DNA from: Lysinibacillus sphaericus OT4b.31
GTDB lineage: Bacteria > Bacillota > Bacilli > Bacillales_A > Planococcaceae
DNA length: 64,000 bases
Assembly: GCF_000392615.1 (NCBI RefSeq)
Contig: NZ_KB933398.1
Location: 2,368,866-2,432,865 of the forward strand
Direction: 5' to 3'
Shown here: in pieces, positions 18,254 through 27,251 of the stretch
Layout of the letters: each line of letters opens with the position of its first letter
Numbering within the stretch: position 1 is the stretch's first letter
Position numbers and translations under genes: made by a program
The notes under the pieces: model-generated
Seen by the model: the letters and a program-made list of their open reading frames with translations, nothing else
What the model was told of the DNA's origin: nothing
Database searches by the model: none

Positions 18254-18292
18254 AAAACCAGCCATGCGAACGTTTCGTTTTGACTGGTTTTA
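18254..18292. terminator. Hairpin terminator, probably of the Spo0E-like gene
   Basis: AAAACCAG and CTGGTTTT arms. It lies 53 bases beyond the stop of the minus-strand Spo0E-like gene, and T-rich flanks exist on both sides. Confidence 0.55.
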
Positions 18293-18344
18293 TTGTAAAT
18301 AAGTATGCTAAATGAAAGTTATTTATAAAAACTCCTCCTTCGAC

Positions 18345-18512
18345 TTAAGATGCTTGCTTTAAATATCTATTCAGTAATACATCTAATTCTTGACTACAAT
18401 CAACGACTTTGGGATGGGTAAATCCTAAATCTTTTGCCTTTTTGTACATAATTCTTCTTTTAATTTCAATTTCAACCTTCAAGAATTGTTTAAGTAAAAA
18501 ATTCACAAACAT
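18345..18512 (-). CDS. Spo0E-like aspartyl-phosphate phosphatase
   Basis: A 55-residue protein with the family pattern in two helices: a first helix EIEIKRRIMYKKAKDLGF, a THPKVVDCSQELDVLLN turn, and the second helix LLNRYLK. SQELD is the signature that enters the active site of phospho-Spo0A. These small phosphatases delay sporulation by removing phosphate from Spo0A. AGGAGG sits 6 bases before ATG. It implies a spore-former. Confidence 0.88.
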   Translation of the reverse strand: MFVNFLLKQFLKVEIEIKRRIMYKKAKDLGFTHPKVVDCSQELDVLLNRYLKQAS

Positions 18513-19068
18513 AATTTCCTCCTATGATTTTCTCCATATTCATGAAATAAATTCTAGTGGCCTCGATTCAACTTTTTCATTGTATATCACTTAAATTAAA
18601 AAATATGTCATATTGTGTATCGGAAAAGAAATTCGTAAATTAGTCACACATAAGTGGCTTAAACCTTAATAGGGAATAAAATTCGTTAATTAATTATACG
18701 GGACTTTAGTATTTGGTTGATTTACTTTTAATGTAATTTTAATGTAGTTTTATAACTAATATAATAGATTTTTAAGCTTTTGTATGCACTGAATTTTAGA
18801 AAATCTAAAGAATAAGACATTTATTTTTAGTGTCTTTTTTACTATATAGAAAGTCGATTAGAATGGTAATAGAATGTAACGAAACGTATTGATCTACATA
18901 TCTTGTCATAATTTATCAAATAACCTTTAATGTTGTTTATTTATTAAATAGTTTCTTTCATTTAAGAGCTAAAGATTAAAAAATAAATAAATCGTTGTAT
19001 ATTTTTGTAATAAATGGAATAATTGTTTTAGAATTATTTAAACATTTCTGGAGGAGATGAGTAGTGTA
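18513..19068. other. Long AT-rich intergenic stretch
   Basis: No gene seen on either strand. It must carry the promoter of the Spo0E-like gene (for example a TATACAAT-like -10 on the minus strand near 18580) and of the DUF4440 gene. A short AGACA / TGTCT hairpin with TTTTTT at about 18814-18842 could be a terminator. Confidence 0.5.
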
Positions 19069-19419
19069 GTGGATACAAAGCTGAAAGAACAAATATTAAT
19101 GCTAGAAAAACAACTAATGCATTATAGAAAAGATGATTTTGAGAAAATACTAGCAGATCATTATGTGGAGTTTGGTAGTTCTGGTATGAAATACGATAAA
19201 ACAATGCAATTAAGCGCTTTAGATGATGAAACGGGCTTACATAAAATACCTTACAACATTACAGATTTTACAATTAAACAATTAGCCCCGAATATAGTCC
19301 ATTCCACATATTGTACAACGACAATGGCAAGTGGTAAAAAATCGTTAAGAAGTTCCATTTGGCTTTTACATGAAACGCAATGGAAAATGTACTTTCATCA
19401 AGGGACACCAACAATGTGA
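19069..19419 (+). CDS. DUF4440 / SnoaL-like (NTF2 fold) protein
   Basis: A 116-residue protein with the NTF2-like layout: helix LKEQILMLEKQLMHYRKDDF, then EKILADHYVEFGSSG and a final strand SSIWLLHETQWKMYFHQGTP. Such proteins bind small ligands; the role here is unknown. GTG 19069 is chosen because GGAGGAG directly abuts ATG 19057 (no spacing); the 12-base spacing to GTG is long but workable. Confidence 0.75.
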   Translation: MDTKLKEQILMLEKQLMHYRKDDFEKILADHYVEFGSSGMKYDKTMQLSALDDETGLHKIPYNITDFTIKQLAPNIVHSTYCTTTMASGKKSLRSSIWLLHETQWKMYFHQGTPTM

Positions 19420-19537
19420 ACAAAAGGATAATACAGAAAAAAAGTAGCCTTGCAGAGGGAAAGACGAAGTGTTTTTTGTGCGACCGTTGGGGCAATTTTA
19501 GTTACTAACGTAAAGGATTGGGTATAATTCACAAATA

Positions 19538-19584
19538 GAAAACGCACGCATTCAGTAAATTTTGAATGCGTGCGTTATTGTTTT
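19538..19584. terminator. Long bidirectional terminator hairpin
   Basis: AAAACGCACGCATTCA and TGAATGCGTGCGTT arms; T-rich on both sides. It separates convergent genes at 19419 and 19587. Confidence 0.8.
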
Positions 19585-19586
19585 CG

Positions 19587-20141
19587 CTAACCCAATTCAG
19601 ACCACTCTTCACGTAATAGACCAAATAAGATGATGTCATGAAATTTGCCGAAGCGGAAAAGTTCATTTCGTAAGATGCCTTCTTTTGTAAAGCCACATTT
19701 TTCGTAGGAACGTATGGCTGAGCCATTAAAGCTAAATACCTGAAGTTTAATTTTGTTTATCGCGATGTAATGAAAGATAAATGTGATGAGGGTCCGCATG
19801 GCATCTGTACCAAATCCTTTTCCGTGCCACTCTTCACCTATTGAAATCCCCACAAAGCAAGTGCTGTTTGTCCAGTTAATCGAAAAGACACTACATGAAC
19901 CAATAAGCTGGTGAGAAGTCTTTTCAAAAATCCCAAAAATGAATTCTTCTTTTTTTCCACTAATACTTTGAAAGAATGAAGAATGGTCTTCAAATGTATT
20001 TGGAAAAGGAATTTCATCATTGGCGAGTAATAAAGTGCTCTTTTCGCTCTCGATTTTTACAAATGCATCTAAATCAGAAGTAGTCATTTGTTTTAAAGTA
20101 ATCAATTGACCTTGAAGAAAATCATTAAAATATTGTTCCAT
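19587..20141 (-). CDS. GNAT acetyltransferase, RimJ/RimL-like
   Basis: A 184-residue acetyltransferase of the ribosomal-protein-alanine/aminoglycoside type: GISIGEEWHGKGFGTDAM is the CoA P-loop, and IRSYEKCGFTKEGILRNELF is the typical RimJ/L ending. Start 20141 has GAGGGAG 8 bases before it. A 19-codon ORF with a strong ribosome site lies 36 bases upstream in the same direction. Substrate unknown. Confidence 0.85.
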   Translation of the reverse strand: MEQYFNDFLQGQLITLKQMTTSDLDAFVKIESEKSTLLLANDEIPFPNTFEDHSSFFQSISGKKEEFIFGIFEKTSHQLIGSCSVFSINWTNSTCFVGISIGEEWHGKGFGTDAMRTLITFIFHYIAINKIKLQVFSFNGSAIRSYEKCGFTKEGILRNELFRFGKFHDIILFGLLREEWSELG

Positions 20142-20177
20142 TATATATTCTCCCTCGTTCAAGGGCTGCAGTATGAG

Positions 20178-20237
20178 TTACAACCCTTGGATCATTTGTT
20201 TTGCAAACCAAACATCTACTGAACTTTGCGCAATCAT
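20178..20237 (-). CDS. 19-codon ORF upstream of the GNAT gene
   Basis: MIAQSSVDVWFAKQMIQGL, with TTAAGGAG 8 bases before the ATG. Either a leader peptide for the GNAT gene or the remaining N-terminus of a deleted gene. No obvious attenuator stem was found between the two. Confidence 0.4.
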   Translation of the reverse strand: MIAQSSVDVWFAKQMIQGL

Positions 20238-20636
20238 ATTCACAACTCCTTAAAATCAGAATGAAAAAATAATAGCACATATTGGGATTTTTTTAAATAA
20301 TGAATTAATTAAAGTGAAAATTAATGAAAAATGGAACTATTTTCATTTTGATCCGTATAACACTAAGAAGCTATTCCCGAATTGATAGTTTAATGGTAGA
20401 TAACAACGAAATAGGGAGGTTGGTAATTTTTATAATTTTAATAATCTAAATGTTTTATCTTTCAAGGATTTATAATTCTTGCAATTTTGCTGATTATGGA
20501 AAGTTAAACAACAAGAATGTATTTTAATAGAAATTGTTGAGATTTATTAGTACAAGATGAGGCAATGATTTAGAACATATATATTGATTCGACACGGACC
20601 AAAACCGGACCAAAAAAGAAAGAAGGGTAATAAAGA
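20238..20636. other. AT-rich intergenic stretch between divergent genes
   Basis: Nothing coding seen. It should hold the promoters of the minus-strand GNAT gene and the SUKH gene. A short direct repeat GGACCAAAACCGGACCAAAA lies just before the SUKH ribosome site. Confidence 0.5.
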
Positions 20637-21233
20637 ATGCGACAGTTTAATCGATATTTTAGTGAATTAATTCAATATTTACCTGAAGAAGAACAGCATC
20701 AATTACAACTCACTGCAGGCGCAACTGAACACCAAATTAACGCCTTACTGGCAGTGTTTCCACAATGTCCACAATCACTTATAAGTCTATTAAAAGATGT
20801 CAACGGAACATATTATTGTAAGCATGGTGCGCATACGATTTGTGTGCTAGTCCTTGGCTCCGATTTATATGAATATCCTTATTATTTAAAGTCAATTGAG
20901 CAAATCATGAATGATGATCACATGGATGCGGAGGATAGCATTTTAGATCGATATGGAGAGTTTATGGACCAAATTGAACTAGATGAACGAATCAATATCC
21001 ATGTGCCGTTAAGAGAGCGATTATGTTTTTCTGATTGCATGAATAATGGTGGTACGTCGCGCTTATACATTGACTTTACACCAAATGAGGGAGGAACAGT
21101 CGGGCAAATAATTCGTTATGTACATGACCCTGATAGTTATGAGGTCATTGCACCTTCTTTTGATGTGTATCTACAGCAACTCATGGATGGGGTATATGAA
21201 TTTACTGCCATTTATGAGGAAGAGCGGGACTAG
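20637..21233 (+). CDS. SMI1/KNR4 (SUKH) family protein
   Basis: A 198-residue protein with the SUKH pattern: GATEHQINALLAVFPQCPQS near the start, FPxxLxxLLxxxNG (SLISLLKDVNG), then IDFTPNEGGTVGQIIRYVHD and a final helix. SUKH proteins are often immunity proteins against polymorphic toxins. No toxin gene lies next to it, so a housekeeping role is as likely. Good ribosome site (AGAAGGG). Confidence 0.8.
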   Translation: MRQFNRYFSELIQYLPEEEQHQLQLTAGATEHQINALLAVFPQCPQSLISLLKDVNGTYYCKHGAHTICVLVLGSDLYEYPYYLKSIEQIMNDDHMDAEDSILDRYGEFMDQIELDERINIHVPLRERLCFSDCMNNGGTSRLYIDFTPNEGGTVGQIIRYVHDPDSYEVIAPSFDVYLQQLMDGVYEFTAIYEEERD

Positions 21234-21286
21234 GGTTTAATGCTAGTAAACGTTTACTCAATTCACCACTAGAAAGAAGGGGTATA

Positions 21287-21772
21287 ATGCAACTAAAATT
21301 TTATGAAGAAACCGATAGACAATTGATTGAGCAGTACACGATAACAGAACAACAGCTTCGTTATACGAAGTCCCCTCAAGATAGCATCGAACTAGCAAAA
21401 GTCGAAGCAAGCCGTCATCCAGTTCTAGCACTGAAAGAAGAAAAACTCGTTACGTTTTTGGTGCTCCATGAAAATGAAGGTGTCATACCGTATTCTACGA
21501 ATGAACGAGCCATTTTAATCCGCTCATTTTCGACAGATTTTCATGAACAAGGGAAGGGCTACGCAAAGAAGGCATTACAATTATTGCCTACTTTTGTCCA
21601 AAAGTATTTTCCAACTATAAATGAGCTTGTTTTAAGCGTAGACTTGCCGAATATAGTGGCACAGGAATTGTATAAGAAATGTGGTTTTGTTGATGAGGGA
21701 GTGCGTACAAAGAGTTACGATGAAGAGCTTATAGTGATGAGTTACTACCTTGATGGAAACAAAGTTGACTAA
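21287..21772 (+). CDS. GNAT-family N-acetyltransferase
   Basis: A 161-residue acetyltransferase: RSFSTDFHEQGKGYAKKALQ carries the P-loop, and VALxLYKKCGF-like (NIVAQELYKKCGFVDEGVRT) the last strand. AGAAGGGG before ATG. Part of a group of three GNAT genes around 20-22 kb; no shared operon is evident. Confidence 0.85.
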   Translation: MQLKFYEETDRQLIEQYTITEQQLRYTKSPQDSIELAKVEASRHPVLALKEEKLVTFLVLHENEGVIPYSTNERAILIRSFSTDFHEQGKGYAKKALQLLPTFVQKYFPTINELVLSVDLPNIVAQELYKKCGFVDEGVRTKSYDEELIVMSYYLDGNKVD

Positions 21773-21962
21773 AAAACATGTGATAAAGAGCATTCTTTTT
21801 AGCAGGAATTTTTTTGGCTGTTGTACTGACAAATTATCAGTCGTTTGTTTCTACTTAAAGTAAAAACATGTTCTGGCATCATGGCTGGAACAACATTTTT
21901 TTAGCATCGTCAGTGAAAGATCAATAGCAAGTTACTATTATTACGATTGGAAGAGATGGACA

Positions 21963-22382
21963 ATGGAATATTCGATGTACGCTTGTATGGGTGATTTAGA
22001 TGAACTTGTCACAATCGATCAACAGGTGATTGGAAGTACTACTAGACGTCATTTCATACAAAAAGCGCTTGTAGAAGAACGATGCATCATCCAAAAAACA
22101 CAGAGCAGTATAGCAGGATTTCTAATTTTCAACACTGATTTTTTTGCATGTAGCTTTATTTCTTTGGTCATCGTCAAACCCACTGAGCGACGAAAAGGCA
22201 TAGCAACGTCCTTATTAGCACATTACGTCGAGATGGCATCAACTCAAAAAATTTTTTCTTCGACCAATCAATCGAATACGGCTATGCAAAAAGTATTTGA
22301 AACAGCAGGATTTAAAAAGAGTGGCTATATAGAAAATTTAGATGAAGGTGATCCGGAAATCATCTATTTTAAATTAAAGTAG
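21963..22382 (+). CDS. GNAT-family N-acetyltransferase, short
   Basis: A 139-residue acetyltransferase: VIVKPTERRKGIATSLLAHY is the P-loop region, and NTAMQKVFETAGFKKSGYIE the end. AGAGATGGACA precedes the ATG, a weak ribosome site. Substrate unknown. Confidence 0.8.
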   Translation: MEYSMYACMGDLDELVTIDQQVIGSTTRRHFIQKALVEERCIIQKTQSSIAGFLIFNTDFFACSFISLVIVKPTERRKGIATSLLAHYVEMASTQKIFSSTNQSNTAMQKVFETAGFKKSGYIENLDEGDPEIIYFKLK

Positions 22383-22443
22383 TATAGGTCATCAAAAAAT
22401 CCTCTTGTTTTTCTTATGAGTAAGGCATTTAACCTTGAAGGGC

Positions 22444-22493
22444 GAACCGCAAGCCTCACAGGTGCAAAAAAGCATCTGTGAGACTTGCGGTTC
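22444..22493. repeat. Very long 22-bp hairpin between convergent genes
   Basis: A GAACCGCAAG-led arm of 22 bases pairs with its partner ending CTTGCGGTTC, with one mismatch, one G-U and a 6-base loop. There is no T-run. It may end transcription or be a small palindromic repeat. Confidence 0.8.
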
Positions 22494-22547
22494 ACTACCC
22501 GTTGGCATATCGTGAAACGTCTACAATCAATTAGGCAACTCCCGCAC

Positions 22548-23282
22548 TCATTTTCTTGCTTTTACTAATAAAAAGGATGGTCGCCGCAGTTCTTTTTCGA
22601 GGGAAGACAGTGTTTGAATAGCTTCTCTATCAGGAATTGGCTCAATAACTTTTTCAATCGCTAGACCGTGCGCAATAAGTGTGTTGATAATGGTTGACAT
22701 AGTACGGTGGTATTTTTCGACACCCTCAACAAACCAAGTTTGTTTACGCAAGCCCTCATCCTGATAATCATCAATGGCATAATGACACCTGTTACCATCC
22801 TTATCGTAAATCCAACTTTCCATTTCCTTACGTGCTGTTACTATCGGATGCTCCACGGAGAAAATTAGTACACCGTTGGGACGTAGCATCGTCGTGATTT
22901 TGCCAATTAAGGCATGGAAATCGCTTATATAATGAAGGACAAGGGAGCTTGCAATACAATCAAAGCTGCTTGGTTTTGCCTCAAAATGCTCTAACGATTG
23001 TTGATAAAAATCAATCTTTGGGTGAGCATGCACGCTCTGCGCTATCAAAAGCATATTTTTAGAAATATCAATAGCTGTTACATGCTGTGCTCCGTTTTCA
23101 ATACAATATTTTGCAAATCCACCCATACCACAACCGATATCAAGTACCTTTAAATTACAAAGATCAGGTAATAACGATTTTAAAGCTGGTTGTTCAAGCA
23201 AAGTATTAAAGTTATACTTTGTTTTTCGTAATTGTCGATAATGTTTGAAAAAATTAGGGTCATCATAAATATTTTGCTGCAT
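22548..23282 (-). CDS. Class I SAM-dependent methyltransferase
   Basis: A 244-residue small-molecule-type methyltransferase. Motif I is VLDIGCGMGGFAKYC; TAIDISKNML follows as motif II, and SFDCIASSLVLHYISD is the motif III-IV region. The C-terminal part is typical of the UbiE/Cfa-like group acting on small molecules. Substrate cannot be told from sequence. Transcribed alone. Confidence 0.88.
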   Translation of the reverse strand: MQQNIYDDPNFFKHYRQLRKTKYNFNTLLEQPALKSLLPDLCNLKVLDIGCGMGGFAKYCIENGAQHVTAIDISKNMLLIAQSVHAHPKIDFYQQSLEHFEAKPSSFDCIASSLVLHYISDFHALIGKITTMLRPNGVLIFSVEHPIVTARKEMESWIYDKDGNRCHYAIDDYQDEGLRKQTWFVEGVEKYHRTMSTIINTLIAHGLAIEKVIEPIPDREAIQTLSSLEKELRRPSFLLVKARK

Positions 23283-23408
23283 GTAAAACCTCCAGTTGTT
23301 TTACATAACGTTATGTAACATTTGCGCATATTCATTCTCCCATAATTAAACAAAAAGAAATAGACTTATAATTCAATTTTTGGTAGGATGTAGATAGAGG
23401 CATGTCAA

Positions 23409-23578
23409 CTTTAATTTTTCGAAGATACCATCTTTTCCCATTGCGGGGATAGGTGGTTTAATTTTAGCTATTCAATGTTTTGACTATGTTAAGGGAAGGG
23501 GATTACAACCTTTTGACAATATATCGTACTGTTTACGACTTTTTTTATTTATGTCATTACTATAGGTAGCCATGTTTT
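23409..23578 (+). pseudogene. Coding-like remnant ahead of the CPBP gene
   Basis: An open frame without a start codon (GIGGLILAIQCFDYVKGRG and on to a TAG at 23563-23565) precedes the CPBP ORF in a different frame. It looks like the first 50 residues of the same protein, split off by one or more single-base shifts. Confidence 0.4.
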
Positions 23579-24271
23579 TTGTATCAATTCGACAATGGGC
23601 GGACTTTTTTAGGTTTAACAATGTTGATTCCACTTTTTTCAGTTTTTCTACTTCAAAAATTCATCATGAAACAAGCTATTATGCATACTTTTTCATTCAT
23701 AAAACCCTCGAGGAAGTGGTTACTTTTCGCTATACTCCTACCTATTTTTATGGGTTACAGCTATCATACATATATCCGTTTAACCTATTCTGAATTTTTC
23801 CTTTTTCCTACTTTTACCGAATTCCTTCCAGTCTTTTTTATTGGCCTTACTATAGGCTCTCTTTCTGCATTGCTAGAAGAAGTAGTTTGGCGTGGTAATT
23901 TTCATTACTATTTCCGAAAACAGTACGGTTTATGGTCGACTGCTTGTTTTACAGCCGTTATTTGGTCAATGTGGCATTTACCGATTGCTCTATTTTACAA
24001 ATCCTATGTCACACCAGGTATCATTTCATTGGTCTATTTATTGTTGCTATGTATGTTGTCAATTATTCTAACGCTGATAAGAGAATATGGAAAATCAATT
24101 GTTCCAGTTGCAATCATGCACGGTATGATGAATGTCTTTTATTTAAGTGAAAGGCAATTGTATATATCAATTGATAGTCAAGAAGTGTTAAAAAGTATTG
24201 GCATGTTGTTGGCTCTACTAATCTGCATTTTATTCATGTGTCATAAAACTGTAACAATTTTAAAAAAATAA
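23579..24271 (+). CDS. CPBP-family intramembrane metalloprotease-like protein (5' end damaged)
   Basis: A 230-residue membrane protein with the CPBP (Abi) motifs: EEVVWRG (motif 1 glutamates and Arg), WSMWHLPIALFY (motif 2 His) and AIMHGMMN (motif 3 His), within six or more helices. Family members cleave or modify membrane substrates; some protect against self-made bacteriocins. The ORF opens at a TTG with no ribosome site, and coding-like sequence in another frame lies upstream, so the gene may be damaged. Confidence 0.65.
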   Translation: MYQFDNGRTFLGLTMLIPLFSVFLLQKFIMKQAIMHTFSFIKPSRKWLLFAILLPIFMGYSYHTYIRLTYSEFFLFPTFTEFLPVFFIGLTIGSLSALLEEVVWRGNFHYYFRKQYGLWSTACFTAVIWSMWHLPIALFYKSYVTPGIISLVYLLLLCMLSIILTLIREYGKSIVPVAIMHGMMNVFYLSERQLYISIDSQEVLKSIGMLLALLICILFMCHKTVTILKK

Positions 24272-24358
24272 ATACATTTGTAGGTAAAAATGGCACTTAT
24301 TTTGCGGAGCAACGTTCATTTATAGGAGAAGTTAGTTTACAGCTTCTACTAAAAAAGG

Positions 24359-25546
24359 ATGTTAGGGGAAATGAAATTGAGTACAGAAGAGATTTTGAGT
24401 TTAAGTAGCAATTCGTTGTTTATCGCATTCATCTTGCTACTAATCGCCATTTTACCGCTAGGGCTTGCTGTGAAATCAAAAGGAAAAATATTTAAGCGTC
24501 TGGGACTGGTCCTTACATATATCGCTTTTGTTTTACAATTAGGCTATTTCATTTTAAGGTGGAATGCTGTCGAGCATGCACCAGTAAGTAATATGTATGA
24601 GTTTATGACGTTTTTTGGCATTATGCTAACTGGTAGTTTTCTGCTCATTCATTATTTGTATAAACAAATCGTTGTAGGCTTGTTTACGATTCCCGTGTCG
24701 TTAATTATTATTGGCTATGGTAGTGTGTTTGCAAAAGAGGTCACACCACTTGTGCCTTCATTGCAAAGTAACTGGCTAACGATTCATGTTATGACCGTTG
24801 CCTTTTCGAGTGCGATTTTATCTATTTCCTTTGCAACAGGTATTATTTACTTATTAAGAACCTTGGATGTTTCCAAGAGATCAATTAGTACCTTTGGTTT
24901 GGAATTTGTCATGTATTGTTTACTTGTTGTCATTGGCTTTATTGGCGTTTCCACGGTTTTTAACTTAATGACTGATGAAGTAACAGTCCAATTTGAAAAT
25001 GTTCAAGGCAAGGAAGAAAAGGTAGTTTATACAATGATGCCGCTAATCGTCAATAAAGGTACTGTGACAGAAAACGGGGAATCGATAGGCTTTTTGAAGA
25101 TAACTAATGCGGTTGATGCGAAAAAGCTGAATTCAATCGTCTGGGCATTTATTGTAGGCACTATTTTATATAGTATCATTCGACTTATCACAAGAAAACC
25201 AATTACTGTATTATTAAAGCCTTTAACAAACCGAGTGCAGCCGGCCTTGATGGACGAAATTTCATATAGGGCGGTTGTCATTGGGTTTCCCTTGTTTGCT
25301 CTTGGGGGATTATTATTTGCAATGATTTGGGCACAAATCGCGTGGAGTCGATATTGGGGGTGGGACCCGAAAGAGGTATGGGCGCTCATCACATTTTTAT
25401 ATTACGCAGCCTTTCTGCATTTTCGACTCTCTAAGGGCTGGGAAGGGGAGAAAACGGCATGGCTATCTATTATTGGTTTTGGCATCATCGTCTTTAACCA
25501 AGTATTTGTTAATTTAGTCATCGCTGGTTTGCATTCTTATGCGTAA
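24359..25546 (+). CDS. Cytochrome c biogenesis protein ResC/CcsA-like
   Basis: A 395-residue polytopic protein with the CcsA signature: WGWDPKEVWALITFLYYA (the tryptophan-rich haem-binding WWD-type motif) near residue 340, with conserved histidines in flanking helices (HVMTVAFSS; HFRLSK). It presents haem for attachment to apocytochrome c, normally together with ResB. No ResB gene is next to it. ATG 24359 and 24371 are both possible; neither has ideal spacing. Confidence 0.85.
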   Translation: MLGEMKLSTEEILSLSSNSLFIAFILLLIAILPLGLAVKSKGKIFKRLGLVLTYIAFVLQLGYFILRWNAVEHAPVSNMYEFMTFFGIMLTGSFLLIHYLYKQIVVGLFTIPVSLIIIGYGSVFAKEVTPLVPSLQSNWLTIHVMTVAFSSAILSISFATGIIYLLRTLDVSKRSISTFGLEFVMYCLLVVIGFIGVSTVFNLMTDEVTVQFENVQGKEEKVVYTMMPLIVNKGTVTENGESIGFLKITNAVDAKKLNSIVWAFIVGTILYSIIRLITRKPITVLLKPLTNRVQPALMDEISYRAVVIGFPLFALGGLLFAMIWAQIAWSRYWGWDPKEVWALITFLYYAAFLHFRLSKGWEGEKTAWLSIIGFGIIVFNQVFVNLVIAGLHSYA

Positions 25547-25568
25547 TTAATTGCAGGAGGAATGGGGT

Positions 25569-25997
25569 ATGAACTATTTTTTTAAGATAAATGCAATAAG
25601 CGCTCTCTATGGACTTTTGTTTTTTACCTTAATAGAATTGCAATTGAATTTTTATCGTATTGTGCGTTTAACGGGCTGGGAAAGCAAAACTATAGATACT
25701 TTATTGTTGGTCGTACACCTAATGGCTTTCGTTACTGCCAGCTTGCTACTGTATAAATTGACCTATAAATGGCTGGGGTGTAGGCGCGCAAATTATTGGA
25801 CAATGCTTCTTTGGTTACCTTACGCAGTATTATTTCTCATCCTATTCGCCATTGCTTTTCCGATTACAAATCGGGGCGACATGCCAGCACCTGTACAAGG
25901 TTTAATACTATTAGCTCAACTTATAAGCTACCCCTTCTGTATTGGTTTTTTGAATTTACTGTACCATGTACAAAATACTGATGTAGTACAGGGATGA
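25569..25997 (+). CDS. Four-helix membrane protein, unknown
   Basis: A 142-residue protein with four hydrophobic helices and short loops. AGGAGG lies 9 bases before ATG 25569. It starts 22 bases after the ResC-like gene and is probably cotranscribed with it. No family recognised. Confidence 0.65.
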   Translation: MNYFFKINAISALYGLLFFTLIELQLNFYRIVRLTGWESKTIDTLLLVVHLMAFVTASLLLYKLTYKWLGCRRANYWTMLLWLPYAVLFLILFAIAFPITNRGDMPAPVQGLILLAQLISYPFCIGFLNLLYHVQNTDVVQG

Positions 25998-26004
25998 TAA
26001 CAAT

Positions 26005-26038
26005 AAAAGAGACACCCACAACATGTGGATGTCTCTTG
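26005..26038. terminator. Bidirectional terminator between the membrane protein and cold-shock genes
   Basis: AAGAGACACCCACA and GGATGTCTCTT arms; on the minus strand it is followed by TTTTATTG. Confidence 0.8.
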
Positions 26039-26068
26039 GATTTTGAACTGTTAATTCTAAATTGAGAA

Positions 26069-26269
26069 TTAAAGTTTCACAACGTTTGTAGCTTGAGGGC
26101 CACGGTTGCCTTCTTCAACGCCGAATTCAACTTTTTGACCTTCTTCTAGTGTTTTGAAACCTTCAGATTGGATAGCAGAGAAGTGTACGAATACATCGTT
26201 TCCACCTTCTACTTCGATGAAGCCAAAACCTTTTTCTGCGTTAAACCATTTTACTGTACCTTGTGTCAT
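26069..26269 (-). CDS. Cold-shock protein (CspA family)
   Basis: A 66-residue single cold-shock domain that binds single-stranded RNA and DNA as an RNA chaperone. RNP1 is KGFGFIEV and RNP2 is DVFVHFSAI. Start 26269 follows GGAGG at good spacing; upstream in-frame codons are not needed. A long AT-rich 5' region (26270-26520) is typical of cold-shock leaders. Confidence 0.96.
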   Translation of the reverse strand: MTQGTVKWFNAEKGFGFIEVEGGNDVFVHFSAIQSEGFKTLEEGQKVEFGVEEGNRGPQATNVVKL

Positions 26270-26624
26270 TAGAAAAACCTCCAAAAATTAAATTCAACAA
26301 TCATATTCCTTCACTCAGTATAAAAAAACACATAGCTAGAAGATCGCATGAACACGACACTTTTGAATGCGTGATTTCATTGTTTACGATGAAGCAATTT
26401 AATTATTGTTTTTATTATATAACAGATTTATACATTTATCCAGCATATTCCGTTTTTTAGTAAGAAAAAATTACATGGGATTGTTTACAAGTATAATATT
26501 GAAAAAACTTACTAAAAAAGAGGGGATTATTGTGCCATTTTCCATCCATCCAAAGTTAAAAATGATCAACTAATAAAAATCGCTTCATAAAATTTATTTC
26601 GATAGCATTCATTTTTTTAGGTAA
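26270..26624. other. Cold-shock leader region plus a 13-codon ORF
   Basis: The minus-strand leader and promoter of the cold-shock gene occupy the left part. On the plus strand a GAGGGG ribosome site leads to GTG 26532 and a 13-residue ORF ending at 26573 (MPFSIHPKLKMIN), which looks like the start of a lost gene. Confidence 0.45.
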
Positions 26625-27251
26625 TCAGTCAATCCATGCTTTTTCCTTGGCGACAATTACTGCTTCGGCACGTGATTCGACATGGAGTCTTACAAAGAGT
26701 TTAGATAAATAATTCTCAACCGTACGTTGTGTCACACCAATCGCTGAGGCAATGGCCTTATTGGTGCAACCTTGTGCTACAAGTTGTAAAATTTCTTGTT
26801 CTTTGTCGCTCAGTAATACCTCCTGCTGCACATTTTGATGATGCGAGCGACGTTGCACGAAATCTAAAAAGTCGGCGGACAATAAAATTTCCCCTCGAAG
26901 TGCAGCCTGAATGGTTTGAATAACTTGTTCTTTTGTTGCAAGCTTCGATAAAAGCCCATCTACTTTTTTTTCGACGAGTAGCTCGTAATAATCAGCAAGT
27001 TCGTAGCCTGTATAGAGCAAAATAACCGCTTCAGGTTGTTTTTTCTTAATCATCTCTGAAAGTTGGATGCCATTCAGAGGCTTCATATTAATATCAATTA
27101 AAAAGAGTTGAAATGTTTGCGTGTCCATTCTTGAAAGTACGGCAGCACTGTTTTGCTCTGTTGTGATTTGTACATTTACTAAGTCCTGTAATAATGTTTT
27201 TGTGCCGTCTAACACAACCGGATGATCATCTATAATAAGTATGTTAATCAT
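26625..27251 (-). CDS. NarL/LuxR-type response regulator (ComA-like)
   Basis: A 208-residue regulator: a receiver domain with the phospho-acceptor Asp in LFLIDINMKPLNGIQL and an active-site loop LLYTGYE, then a LuxR helix-turn-helix (CTNKAIASAIGVTQRTVENY). Start 27251 gives MINILIIDDHPVVLDG and overlaps the end of the kinase gene by 8 bases, so the two are coupled. It likely binds the inverted repeats at 29536-29617. Confidence 0.93.
   Translation of the reverse strand: MINILIIDDHPVVLDGTKTLLQDLVNVQITTEQNSAAVLSRMDTQTFQLFLIDINMKPLNGIQLSEMIKKKQPEAVILLYTGYELADYYELLVEKKVDGLLSKLATKEQVIQTIQAALRGEILLSADFLDFVQRRSHHQNVQQEVLLSDKEQEILQLVAQGCTNKAIASAIGVTQRTVENYLSKLFVRLHVESRAEAVIVAKEKAWID

Noticed and set aside
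18409..18594. Plus-strand 61-codon frame
   Set aside because: It is antisense to the clearly recognisable Spo0E-like gene.
22382..22548. CRISPR-like reading of the repeats in the window
   Set aside because: None of the repeats has the spacing, number or spacer pattern of a CRISPR array. The 21-base array has no spacers.
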